A DNA stretch of 64,000 bases from NCBI RefSeq assembly GCF_019320115.1, contig NC_089594.1, positions 20,134,262 to 20,198,261 of the forward strand. The letters are read 5' to 3'. The stretch is from Miscanthus floridulus (lineage: Eukaryota; Streptophyta; Magnoliopsida; Poales; Poaceae). Shown here piece by piece: positions 45,715 through 56,223 of the stretch; positions within the stretch are counted from its first letter, which is position 1, and every line of letters starts with the position of its first letter. The position numbers were made by a program, and so were the translations under genes. The notes beneath the pieces are model-generated. The model had not been told where the DNA came from and did not search any database. It saw only the letters and a program-made list of their open reading frames with translations.

Positions 45715-48700
45715 CTAGCTTGGCTTCCATGGCAGTGTTGGGTCGAAGTAGAACTCGCCCTTGGAATCGATGACCTGCTCATTAAAAAATCCGGCTATAG
45801 ACTCTTGAATTGCTTTGATTTGGTCTTGCCGTATGACCTTTTCCTCCAACCATCGAGTCTACAGGTTTGAATTAAAGGAAAATAAATTAATATATGTACA
45901 TATATATATATATAAAGACATAGTAACACAATCAATAATAATAATTAAATGAATATATAGTGTATTTTTAACGTACTTTTAGTCTCTCTGTAGGAGTTCT
46001 TTAGGAGACCACCTTGATAAACTTGCAAACATAGTAACCACAGTAGTTGTTCCCCTGTTCCTGCCTCAGACATCACTTTGAGAGAAAAAGATTTGTCATC
46101 CAATCTGGTGATCCGGTGAAAGCTATATGTTTAATTAATAAAGATGATGCGATTTAGGGGACTTACTTTCAAAGGGATTACATTCAGTGGCGCTTTGCAT
46201 TTTCCCATGTGTTGCTTCTCAATAAAGGTTTTCCAAACACTGCCCAATAAAAAATTTGCTACGTCATCAGATATAGTTAATCATCATGTTTGTGTGTATA
46301 TATAGTTGCTAGAGATACCGAAATTACCTCTGGATAATATATATCATATCTTGGTAGTCTTGTTGTGGTTTTCTCATCGAGTCATAGATTATCAAGTGAC
46401 TTTTCACCAGATCGATGTCCATCAATATCCAGTGATTGCTGCATGTGTTTATAGGATATAACGCATAACACTCATTAATTAACTAGAATCAACATATGAG
46501 CCATTAAGGATGATCGACATTATTAACACTCACTTGAAGTTGTAGGGAAAGAGTATATCCTTCTTGTGGCGTTGGTTCACTAAGAAGTTCATGAGGTTAC
46601 TCTCTGACTCAGACTTCCAATTAGTCTTTGGAGTAACTGGGTTTTTGAATACTATTTAGGGATCAACAAAACTAATTTCATTGCAGCCTTCCTTTCTGAG
46701 CTCTGTCATTGTAAATCTGCATATATATAGTACTTGTTAGGATAATTTATATGCATATACACACATATGATGAGTTTAGTAATAGATCGAAAGAATTATT
46801 ACTTACAGGCAATAACAGCTAATGATAACTTTGTCCAGAGAGGTCAGGTGGCATAGTTGATGAAATTCTGCAAAGTCAACATACATAACATCATCGCCAC
46901 GGAACCAATGTTCGTCTCTAATTCTGACACCAACGCAGAAGTCTCCACCGGTAGACGCCTGCATGTACCACTTGTTTAGCAGGTACATTTGCGTCCCCAG
47001 ATCAGATAAGGCTTGAGGGTTGTATAGACTCTGGCCTAGTACAAATTTTTTCTTCCAAATATCAACCTCCGCCGCACTCTCAATGTTTCCATCAACAAAC
47101 ATCTAGTAAAGGTCGAGGCCAGTCTCATCAATAAATTCACTAAGGTGATCCAAATCGACATCCGGAGGTATGTTTGCCTGATGCATTAATCCTAAATTCG
47201 AACTATATTCATTACCAACAACTAGCGGGGGGACTGATTGGTGCGCTTGTTGTCCGAGTTGGGCAACTCCTTTCCCTGCACGCTTCTTTTTCTGTGCTGC
47301 CTCAATTGACTTGGTGAGAGTGCGGTCATAGTCCGTTAACGTTGATTTGGACGGCTTACGAGATTCCCGATGTTGTTGCTGGTAAGAAGCCACCCTTTTT
47401 CTTAGAATATCTGGAGCTACGAAGAAGTACGGTTTCTTCAGGTTTCTCCTTGCTTCTTGATTCTTTTTAAGTTTGTCATAGAATCTAGACATATCTTTTT
47501 TATATGCATCAGTTCCTTCTTCCTTCTCTTCAGATATTATTTTGGGAATAGCCCTTGGTTTCACGGTGGCTTTCTTTGCCGGCGAGGACTGGTTCTTCGT
47601 TTGCGGGGCTAGCCTCTTGCTAGGCTTCTTGGTAGGCGGGGGTGGGGGAGGCGTTGGAGACCTCCTTGGAGGTGTTGGCAGCGGCGTTGGAGACCTCCTT
47701 GGAGGTGGCGGCTGCGGCGTTGGAGACCTCCTTGGAGATGGTGTGGATGCAGCCTCGCCTTCCAACACAATGTCATCGTACAGAGCACTATGATGATCTG
47801 GCGATTGAACAATTGGATTTAGGTTGGGGGAGGATCTGCTACAAAAAAAGGAATAACATATTATTATGAGCAGATTGTTAATTATTTAAGCCAATATAAA
47901 TTAATGATGTAGTGTTTTCATCCACACCTATGGTGAGGTAGTTCAGGAGGAGGTGGAGGCGACATCCCGAGAATGATGATGTAGCGCTTGCGCCAAAGAA
48001 TGAATGTCAAGAGGCAAATCACTAAAACCTTTTTTAGCTTTATCTACCGAAATGGTAGCATATCCTTCTTGGATTATATTCCCATGAATCCTTGGTGTCT
48101 TGGTTCGGTCGATAGGATTAACAAGACCGATAGCCACCTTGATTGTGGAATTCCCCTTCGGAATGTGTAGCTCACACGATGTAAAAGGTTCAGTGACGTC
48201 ATCCACATGGAAGCGCAATCCTGTGTCCCCTTGATTTGGTATCTCTATGGAAGCGCAGCTGCTTTTCAACTGAACAGATTGACTAATATTGATTCCTAGC
48301 TCTGATGTCTGCTTGCTTGCACTCACTGCTATTTGCACTCGCCTTCTGATTTCCTCCTGCATTCTCGCTTCAAGGTTTTTTCCCGCTCCTGTGCTTCATG
48401 CACCGCTTCCTCCAACCTCTAGAGCCGATGTGCCTCTTCTTCCTTCTTTCTCTGACGGCTTCTATAGGAAGGTCTGTCCTAAGGGAATCCATGCTCCCAT
48501 GAGACACTTCCTTTGCCTCTAGTTCGACCACCATGTTCAATAGTCCCGATGGTGTATGTCAGTTCATCCTTCTCTCTGTTGGGCCTGAATGCACCACTAG
48601 CAGTAGCTCTCTGAGCATAAAACAATCTTTCTGCTGCTTCTTGCAGTCTTGCGCCATAAACGCACTTCCCTGTCTCCTGGTCGAGTGTTCCCCCATGAGC

Positions 48701-49646
48701 GAAAAACCAATTCTTTGCACGCTTCTCCCCACTCGAGTGATTCTGGTGTGATACCCTTGGCAAGAAGGTCTGCTTCCATTTTGTTCCACTTCTTCATGGC
48801 AGTCGGGTAGCCACCTGATCCCAAGTTATGGTGGTATGTCTTCTGTTGGGCATTACGTTGGTTCTTTATCACCCGACTCACACCCTCTTCTGAATGTCTT
48901 GTACTGTACAAACTCATCCCAATAGGGCATCTGCTTTGAGATCGGGCCTGGGACAGTAAAATCTGGTGCTATGTTCTTCTTGACATACGTCATGTATAGG
49001 TGTTTCTTCCAAGTCTAAAACTGGGTGGCCATCTTCTTCATTGCCTAATCCCTAACTCGCTCCTTCAATTCATCACCATCTATTATATCACCATAACCAT
49101 CTGTTTGGAGCGTGAAATGTTCCAAGACATCATTCCAAATTAACGTCTTGTCACGATCAGAGACAAAACTGATATGAGGAGCATTGGTCTTCTTCTTCCA
49201 TTCGCGGGTACTGATCGGGAGCCGGTCCCGTACAAGGTAACCATAGTGGTGCACAAATTTTGTTTTATTTGCCCCCCCCGGTTCTCCTGTATCCACATTG
49301 AACTCCGAGATGATGAAGCGGCCCTCCAATGGCTTTTTAGGACCTCAAACATTTTTACTCTTCGTTGTAGTTGTTGATGTCGATCCAGAGGGCTACAAAA
49401 CATAAACATTATTTTTAATGTCATGAGCACAAATAAGACATATGATAATATATATAGCTAATAATAAAAAATATATACTTGGCCAATATGTTGTTGCTCA
49501 TTTTGTTCAAGAGCTAAGTACTGACTCCCGTCATCTGCATCCTCTTGCACGTTATTTTTAGCACCATCATCGCCGGCAACTTGAGTGCCAGTGTTGATCA
49601 AATTCATCATCAACTCCTCCTCATCCATGTTTCTCGGGTCGGCCAT
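45715..49646 (-). pseudogene. CACTA TnpA-like gene: Transposase_24, Pro-rich linker and Ulp1/C48 protease domain
   Basis: On the minus strand from an acidic start (MADPRNMDEEELMMNL). Next is the Transposase_24-like part (PF03004; KFVHHYGYLVRDRLPISTR and EGRFIISEFN, about 49330-49045, with stops after it). Then comes a domain with SCELHIPKGNSTIKVAIGLV (48362-47943), a PRRSPTP-repeat Pro-rich linker (47768-47620) and a Lys/Gln-rich helix. Last is a Ulp1 (C48 SUMO-protease-like) domain: an exon ending FPYNFN (with an in-frame stop before it), the exon 46443-46327 with NHWILMDIDLVKSHLIIYDS (catalytic His and Asp), an exon with QEQGNNYCGYYVCKFIKVV (catalytic Gln and Cys, 46075-45975), and the final exon 45858-45715 ending DPTLPWKPS. 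Splice sites are kept, but several stops interrupt it. Whether the parts were one protein cannot be told. Confidence 0.75.
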
Positions 49647-49649
49647 CTA

Positions 49650-50334
49650 GCTTCAAAAAACAAAACCAATATATAGTACGTCAAATCTTTGCTTACATGC
49701 ATAAAATCTTCCGCCGTATAAACCCTAAACCCTAAACGAGTAGGTTTTGACGGGTGAAGGTTGGTTTGTATGATAAGAAGAATCAGGAAGCGAGTAGGTT
49801 TTGGCGGCGATCCCGCCTGAAACAAAAGGGGGGCGTCGCTATGCATTAGATTTTATTAAACAGAAAATAGCGAGCCTCGCCTCAAAGAAAGGGGCATCGT
49901 TGCGCATCAAGTTTCTGAGAATAATAAACGATGAGCCTCGCCTAAAAGAAAAGGGGGGCGTTGCTGCAAACCAAAGTGACAACAAAATCGCACTGCATCC
50001 TGACTCATCGAGTAAACAGCTTCAAATAATGTTTACAATGATTGGAACCCTCGAAGAGGTTCACAACAACACGCCAAATTTACAACAAATACAACAACAC
50101 ACGTTACATCGATAAAAAATAGACATCAAGTCGACCCTTGGCGTTGGAACTCCCAAACATCGGGAGCATCCTCTTCAAAACACACCTCGCATGCCATATC
50201 CCTCACCATCTCCATAACTGTATTTTCAAGCACACTCTCAACCACTTCATCTGCTACACCCTTCATAGACTCAGCTATATCATCCACAACCACCTGCAAA
50301 CCAACCTTCACCCACCAAAAATGATCGAACGAGG
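49650..50334. other. Region upstream of the TnpA-like gene
   Basis: It holds duplicated GAGCCTCGCCT..AAGAAA..GGGGC wording (near 49870 and 49935) and a telomere-like CCCTAAACCCTAAACG (near 49722). An ORF at 50383-50126 (-) reads VDDIAESMKGVADEVVESVL, of unknown function. It is a possible promoter region. Confidence 0.4.
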
Positions 50335-50520
50335 GCGGCGTAACCCTAAACCCTAGGGTGAACGAGGGGTAGCGGTGCTCCACCGTATAAACCCTAAACC
50401 CTAGGGTGAATGAGGGTGGCGGTGCTCCGCCGTATAAACCCTAGGGCGAACGAGGGCGGCGGTGCTCCACCGTATAAACCCTAGGGCGAACGAGGGCGGC
50501 GGTGCTCCGCCGTATACATA
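50335..50520 (+). repeat. Telomere-like 43 bp minisatellite
   Basis: Four to five units of the form CGTATAAACCCTAGGGCGAACGAGGG plus CGGCGGTGCTCCGC. Each carries an AAACCCTA core, the plant telomere sequence, and two copies carry CCCTAAACCCTAG. It lies in the region upstream of the TnpA-like gene. Confidence 0.75.
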
Positions 50521-50869
50521 GAAATGCATGGCACTTATACATAGAAACGCATGGCGCTTATAGATGGCGCGTATACACTGGAATTTTTTTCGATCTGTTC
50601 CTTTGGCGCTTTCTTTCTTATAATAGTTAGCGCGATAGAGAATAATGCCCGTCTGAACGCCGTGTGGGACGTGCCATGAAAATTAGCTAAGTATACGTTT
50701 GGGTTTGTGATCGATACACACATTTGTTGACGTACGTACGTATGCAAGTGACAACCAACAAAGTTTCGCTACTGTATCAAAGCATGCACGTAGAAATAAA
50801 AGAAAACGTGAACAACATGTACGTACGGTTACCATGATCGTTGCCTAAAACATATGTACGTAGTGTTTC

Positions 50870-51238
50870 ATGCATGGAGATCGATGGAATAGGATCGGAG
50901 CAAGCACAGCTAGCATACCTTGGGGCGGCCGGCGGTGTGGCCGCGCGTCTAGCCGGGGCGAGGGTACCGGCGCGGTGTGGCCGTGCGCGCGCGTCTGGCC
51001 GGGGCGAGAGTATACCGGCGGTGTGGCGCGCGCCTTGCGTCTGGTCGGGGCGGCCGGGCAGCAGCTAGCGCCGCGAGGTCGTCGGCACGCGGGGTGGCGT
51101 GGGGACCGTGGACGCTCGCGAGGCGGTGGCGACGACCGACGTCGGGCGAGGTGGCGGCGCGGCATCCTCGGTGTGGCGGGCCGAGTGGCGTGGGCGCAGG
51201 CGGAGAGGAATCGGCGAAGAACGCAAGGAAGAAGATGG
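50870..51238. repeat. GC-rich region with GTCTGGCCGGGGCGAG repeats
   Basis: The phrase GCGCGTCTGGCCGGGGCGAG followed by TACCGGCG and GGTGTGGC recurs near 50940, 50990 and 51040 at about 45-50 bp. Composition jumps to very GC-rich here, next to the internal CACTA-like end at 51239. No clear coding frame. Confidence 0.5.
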
Positions 51239-51480
51239 CACTGGTATATATATGCCATATCCCTTTACTCCTGGTGCCATCCCCCCAACGGGAGTAAAGG
51301 TCCTTTACTCCCGGTGCGTGTTACCAACCGGGAGTAAATGTTACTCCCGGTTGGTAACACGCACCGGGAGCAAAGGTGGTAATAAGCAGCGGGAGTAAAG
51401 GTTTTTTTGGCGGGCCACGAAATTGTAGGCCACCTTTACTCCCGGGTGGGCTTCCAACCCGGGAGTAAAGGTGGGCTTGC
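51239..51480 (+). repeat. Internal CACTA-type end with subterminal array
   Basis: CACTGGTATATATATGCC followed by CTTTACTCC.GGTG mirrors the left end (CACTGGTAGATAAC ... CTTTACTCCCGGTG). It is followed by inverted TTTACTCCCGG/CCGGGAGTAAA motifs at about 51265-51480. Preceding trinucleotide TGG. This looks like a real element end lying between the two transposase genes. Confidence 0.6.
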
Positions 51481-52006
51481 AATTTCGTTTTCCGCGTGTT
51501 TTAAGCAATAGTCTTGTTAAATACAATAGAAATGCAATAGTTTTTGTTAAATACATAGTAAATTAAATAAAAGGCATAAAATTATTTTGTTAAAAATATG
51601 GATTTTCTTTTTCTTTATTGCACATAGGAAAAATCTATAACCTAACTTTTTTATTTTTTGTTACAATTATAAAACATAATGTAACTAATATTTATTATTT
51701 CGTTAATGCAAAAATTAGTGTTTAATTGAAATTATTAAAACTATTGGTTTTGGACAGGAAATTTGTTTTCACATCATTTTAACGTTAATATTTTAATTTT
51801 TCATCACTCAATATCCTAATTTACCTTTTTGAGAGAGAAATCCCACCAAATCAAACATTGATTTAATTTGAAACATGACATAATAAACATCTGAATTCAC
51901 AATTATTACATAATATCTCAAACACACACTACATTAAATCACTATATCATTAAGTGGGCACAGCAGTGAACTTCTTCTTTACGTATGTCCCTTGGTTATG
52001 ATCGTG
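51481..52006. other. AT-rich spacer 3' of TnpD
   Basis: AT-rich sequence between the subterminal array and the end of the transposase gene. No gene. It presumably contains the TnpD 3' end and poly(A) signal. Confidence 0.5.
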
Positions 52007-55000
52007 TCATAACCATGGAGTGTCCTCATCATTTACCAAGATGCTAGGGTCTTTGTTCACTTTGAATGGCAGAATTCGGTCATCCTTTTCATAATCTTCT
52101 GACATGTCCGACTTATCCTCAATTCCCACGATGACTCTTTTCCCTGAAAGAACTATGTGGCGCTTTGGCTCTTTGGTTGAGTCATTATCGTTTTTCCCTC
52201 TTTTTGCTTTGGTAGACATATCATTGACATAGAACACCTGATTCACATCCTTGGCAAGGACGAATGGTTCGTCTTTGTACCCAATATTACTAAGGTCTAC
52301 TGTTGTCATTCCATACTCGTTGTCTACTGTTACCCCGCCTCCAGTTACCTTGACCCATTGGCACTTGAACAATGGGATCTTCAAAGTAGGTGCATATTCT
52401 AGTTCCCATATTTCATCTATGCGTCCATAATATGTCTGCTTATTCCCATTCGGGTCTGTGGCATCTATGCGGACACCACTGTTTTGGTTGGTACTCCTTT
52501 TATCTTGGGCTACTGTGTAGAATATGTTCCCATTTATCTCGTACCCTTTGTATGTGACGATATGCCACGATGGTTGCATAGCCAATAAATACAGTTGCTC
52601 ATGGATGCTCTCATCACCTTGATATTTTTTTCGCAACCAACCGCCGAAAGTTTCCATGTGCTTACGCATAATCCAAGCTTCAGTCTTCCTTGGAAACTCG
52701 GATCGTAAGAGATCCTTGTGTGTCTCAATATACGGATCTACCAAAGAGGAGTTCTGTAGAACTGTGTAGTGCGCTTTATTGAAATAATCATCATCCGTAC
52801 CAATATATGTTTTCCTCCCTAGTGTCCCCTTTCCGCTTAGTCTCCCCTCATGTCTCGATTCAGGAACACCAATCGAGTCAAGGTCGGGAATAAAGTCAAC
52901 ATAGAACTCAATGACCTCTTCTGTTCCATAGCCCTTGGCGATGCTTCCTTCTGGGCGAGCACGGTTGTGAACATATTTCTTCAGGACTCCCATGAATCTC
53001 TCTAAGGGGAACATGTTGTGTAGGAACACAGGACCGAGAATGAAAATCTCCTTAACTAGATGAACTAGGAGGTGTGTCATGATATCAAAGAAGGAAGGAG
53101 GGAACACCAACTCAAAGCTGATGAGACATTGAACCATATCATTCTGTAGTTTAGCTAGATCAGTTGGATCAATTGCCTTCTGAGAAATTGCATTGAGGAA
53201 TGCACATAGCTTCACGGTGGCTAGACGTATATTTGGAGGTAGAATTCCTCTTAATGCAACTGGAAGTAATTGCGTCATGAGAACGTGACAGTCATAGGAC
53301 TTTAAGTTATAGAATTTTTTCTCTGGCACATTTATAATACCCTTTATATTCGAGGAGAATCTAGATGGTACCTTGATGTTGTTTAAGCATTCAAATATGA
53401 TTTCCTTCTCCTCTTTGCTTAGAGTGTAGCTGGCAGGATATAAGTAATGGCGTCCATCATCTGTCTTCTCTGGATGCAGGTTGTCTCTTTCTCTCAAACA
53501 ACGTAGGTCCTATCGTGCTTCAAATGTGTCCTTAGGCTTTCCATACACACCCATGAAGCCTAGCAAGTTCACACAAAGATTCTTCGTCGGGTGCATCACG
53601 TCAATCGAGCTATGGACCTCTAGGACTTGCCAATAGGGTAGGTCCCAAAATATGGACTTCTTCTTCCACATGGGTGCGTGACCATTATCGTCGTTCAGAA
53701 TAGGTTGGCTGCCATGTCCTTTTCCAAAGACGACTTTCACATCATTGACCATATCGAGTACATCCTCACCGATTCGGTTGCGAGGCTTGGTCAGGTGGTC
53801 TGCCTTTCCTTTAAAATGCTTGCCTTTCTTTCTTACGGGGTGATTTGCAGGAAGAAATCGACGATTGCCAAGGTACACGACCTTTCGACATTTTTTCAAG
53901 AATACACCTCTAATATCACCGAAGCAGTGTGTGCATGCATTATATACCTTGTTTGACTGTCCTGAAAGATTACTTAGAGCAGGCCAATCATTGATTGTTA
54001 CGAACAACAATGCTCGCAGATCAAAGTGTTCCTATTTGTACTCATCCCATACACGTACACCTTCTTTATTCCACAAAATGAGAAGTTCATCAATAAGTGG
54101 TCTTAGGTACACATCGATGTCATTGCCAGGTTGCTTCAGGCCTTGGATGAGCACAGGCATCATAATGAACTTCCGCTTCATGCATAACCAAGGAGGAATG
54201 TTGTAGATACTTAGAGTAACAGGCCAAGTGCTATGACTACTGTTCTGCTCTCCAAAAGGATTGATACCATCTGTACTTAAAGCAAACCTTAAGTTTCTTG
54301 CATCATTTGCAAACTCCGGGAATTCTCTGTCGATTGCTCTCCACTGGGACCCATCAGCAGGGTGTCTCAACATATTGTCTACCTTACGGTCTTCTTTGTG
54401 CCATCGCAATAATTTTGCATGTTCTTTGTTTCTGAACAGACGTTTCAAGCGTGGTATTATAGGAGCATACCACATAACCTTGGCAGAGATTTTCTTCCAC
54501 GGACGTTCGCCCTCAACATCACCAGGGTCATCTCGCCTGATCTTATACCGCGATGCATGGCATACCGGGCATGCATCCAATTTCTCGTACTCTTTGCCAT
54601 GGTACAGGATGCAGTCATTAGGACATGCATGTATCTTCTCGATTTCTAGCCCCATAGGACAGACAACTTGTTTTGCTTCATAGGTAGTGGCGGGCAATCC
54701 ATTGTCCTTTGGAAGCATCTTCTTTTCGATTTTTAGTAACTCTCCAAATCCCTTGTCAGATACACCATTCTTTGCCTTCTATTGCAGCAATTCTAGTGTG
54801 GTTCCCAACTTTTTCTGCCCTGCATCACAAGTTGGGTACAACAATTTCTTGTGATCTTCTAGCATCCGCTCGAACATGATCTTCTCCTTTTCACTTTCAC
54901 ATTCTCTTTGTGCGTCGCGAATGACCTGACAAAGATCATCAGCCGGATCATCTTCTGTGGCTACCTCTTCTTCAGCTTCTCCCATTGCAGTATCATTGAA

Positions 55001-55306
55001 GCACGCACCATTGGGAATAATATCATTGTCGTCCCATTGTTCTTCTTCACATTCTTCCATTACAACACCGGTTTCTCCGTGCTTCGTCCAACAAATATAG
55101 TTTGACATGAAACCCAACTTGAACAAGTGTGAATGAAGAGTCTTTGAGCAAGGATATTCCACCGTATTCTTACATATGGCACATGGGCAGCACATAAAAC
55201 CATCGCATTTGTTTGCCTCGGACGCACGTAACAAAGAATGCACGCCGTCGATGAACTCTTGGGAGCGGCGATCAGCATTGTACATCCAATGCCGGCTCAT
55301 CTGCAT
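52007..55306 (-). pseudogene. CACTA TnpD-type transposase with three nonsense codons
   Basis: A single frame of 1100 codons, interrupted by TAG at 54779-54781, 54032-54034 and 53510-53512. The N-terminal part (SRHWMYNADRRSQEFIDGV, CCPCAICKNTVEYPCSKTLH) is the transposase-associated domain (PF13963, Cys/His-rich). The middle (ACPNDCILYHGKEYEKLDAC, SRYKIRRDD, YAPIIPRLKRLFRNKEHAK, LSTDGINPFGEQNSSHSTWP) is Transposase_21 (PF02992). It continues with FLPANHPVRKKGKHFKGK and the DUF4218 region (TQLLPVALRGILPPNIR, LVHLVKEIFILGPVFLHNMF). The C-terminal DUF4216 region has TYYGRIDEIWELEY and LFKCQWVKVTGGGV. The frame is otherwise complete. The role in the active element is to bind the ends and cut and paste the DNA. 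Confidence 0.92.
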
Positions 55307-55379
55307 TACATGACATAAATACCATATTAAAACCTAGATCATAATTAATTATTTATACAACATGCGTGCCACCACAAAA

Positions 55380-55487
55380 GGTACAAATTTATGAAAGCAT
55401 CGCTACAATGTAGACAATCCCAACTACCACTAAAAGACAATCCCAGCTACAATGTAGACAATCCCAACTACCACAAAAGGTACAAAT
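55380..55487. repeat. Short tandem duplication 3' of the GRF gene
   Basis: GTACAAATTTATGAAAGCATCGCT appears at about 55380 and 55480, flanking ACAATGTAGACAATCCCAACTACCAC repeats. It is roughly a 100 bp duplication, partly overlapping the 3' end of the zinc-finger gene. Confidence 0.7.
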
Positions 55488-55981
55488 TTATGAAAGCATC
55501 GCTAAAATACATTTCAGGAGCACAAGGATTTCGCGACCAATCTCAACTAAAACAGACAGATCCCCCGATTGTGCAACATCTTTGGGCTTCTTCGGCTGGA
55601 TCACTGCCTCATTAGCCACCGTATCTGCCTGTTGTGCAAGATATTTTTGCACGAGTTCAACATACTCTTCCTCCCAGTAGAAGCCTGAACATCGTCCACT
55701 GCCATCCTACTGAAATTAAAACAAAAAATTAGAACTTTAATCACAACCATCATGAAAATAGGTATAAACTAACCATAATCATTAAATACGATAAAATAAC
55801 TCACATTGCGATCCGCACACTTATAGAAGATACGATCCTTGTTGGGACCCTCCTTCTTCACTCGGTACTCCATCACAATCTTCGTCTCATCACGACACTT
55901 GCCGCATGGAATGAGAGGGAGGCCCGGCCTAAGTCGCTTTGGAAACCCATGAGAGGCCGAGGACCCGGAAGCAGTTGCCAT
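55488..55981 (-). CDS. Small GRF-type zinc-finger protein, two exons, intact
   Basis: Exons 55981-55805 and 55706-55488 with GT-AG borders give about 131 residues with no stop inside. It begins MATASGSSASHGFPKRLRPG, Ser-rich then basic. The GRF-type zinc finger (zf-GRF, PF06839) is spread over both exons: IPCGKC, then GPNKDRIFYKCADRN at the exon border, then GRCSGFYWEEEYVELVQKY, giving CX2C...C...C plus the aromatic Trp. Such fingers bind single-stranded DNA in other proteins. It lies upstream of TnpD on the same strand, inside the CACTA element. It may be an accessory gene of the element or a captured host fragment. The ORF is the only intact one in the element. Confidence 0.75.
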
Positions 55982-56223
55982 CTACTCTCTAAACTTATTT
56001 TTTAAAACACTATAAATTTCTCATTTTATAAACAAATAAAATTAAGAAACTATAAAATTATCTATATCTCTAAACAATGATATTTTTAATGGTCATTGTG
56101 TTCTCGTCTTTTACTGCGGCAGGTAAGTAATTCACATGATATTTCCGCAAATTAACAGAAGAATGGGAGTGTACACACATAACAATCGATTATCGTTTAT
56201 ATTTATATATATACTACGTTTGG
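55982..56223. other. Short spacer upstream of the GRF gene
   Basis: AT-rich, with no gene. It is a likely promoter region of the zinc-finger gene. Confidence 0.4.

Noticed and set aside
49722..49740. A true telomere or chromosome end
   Set aside because: Only two or three CCCTAAA units are present, inside a transposon, with no long telomere array.
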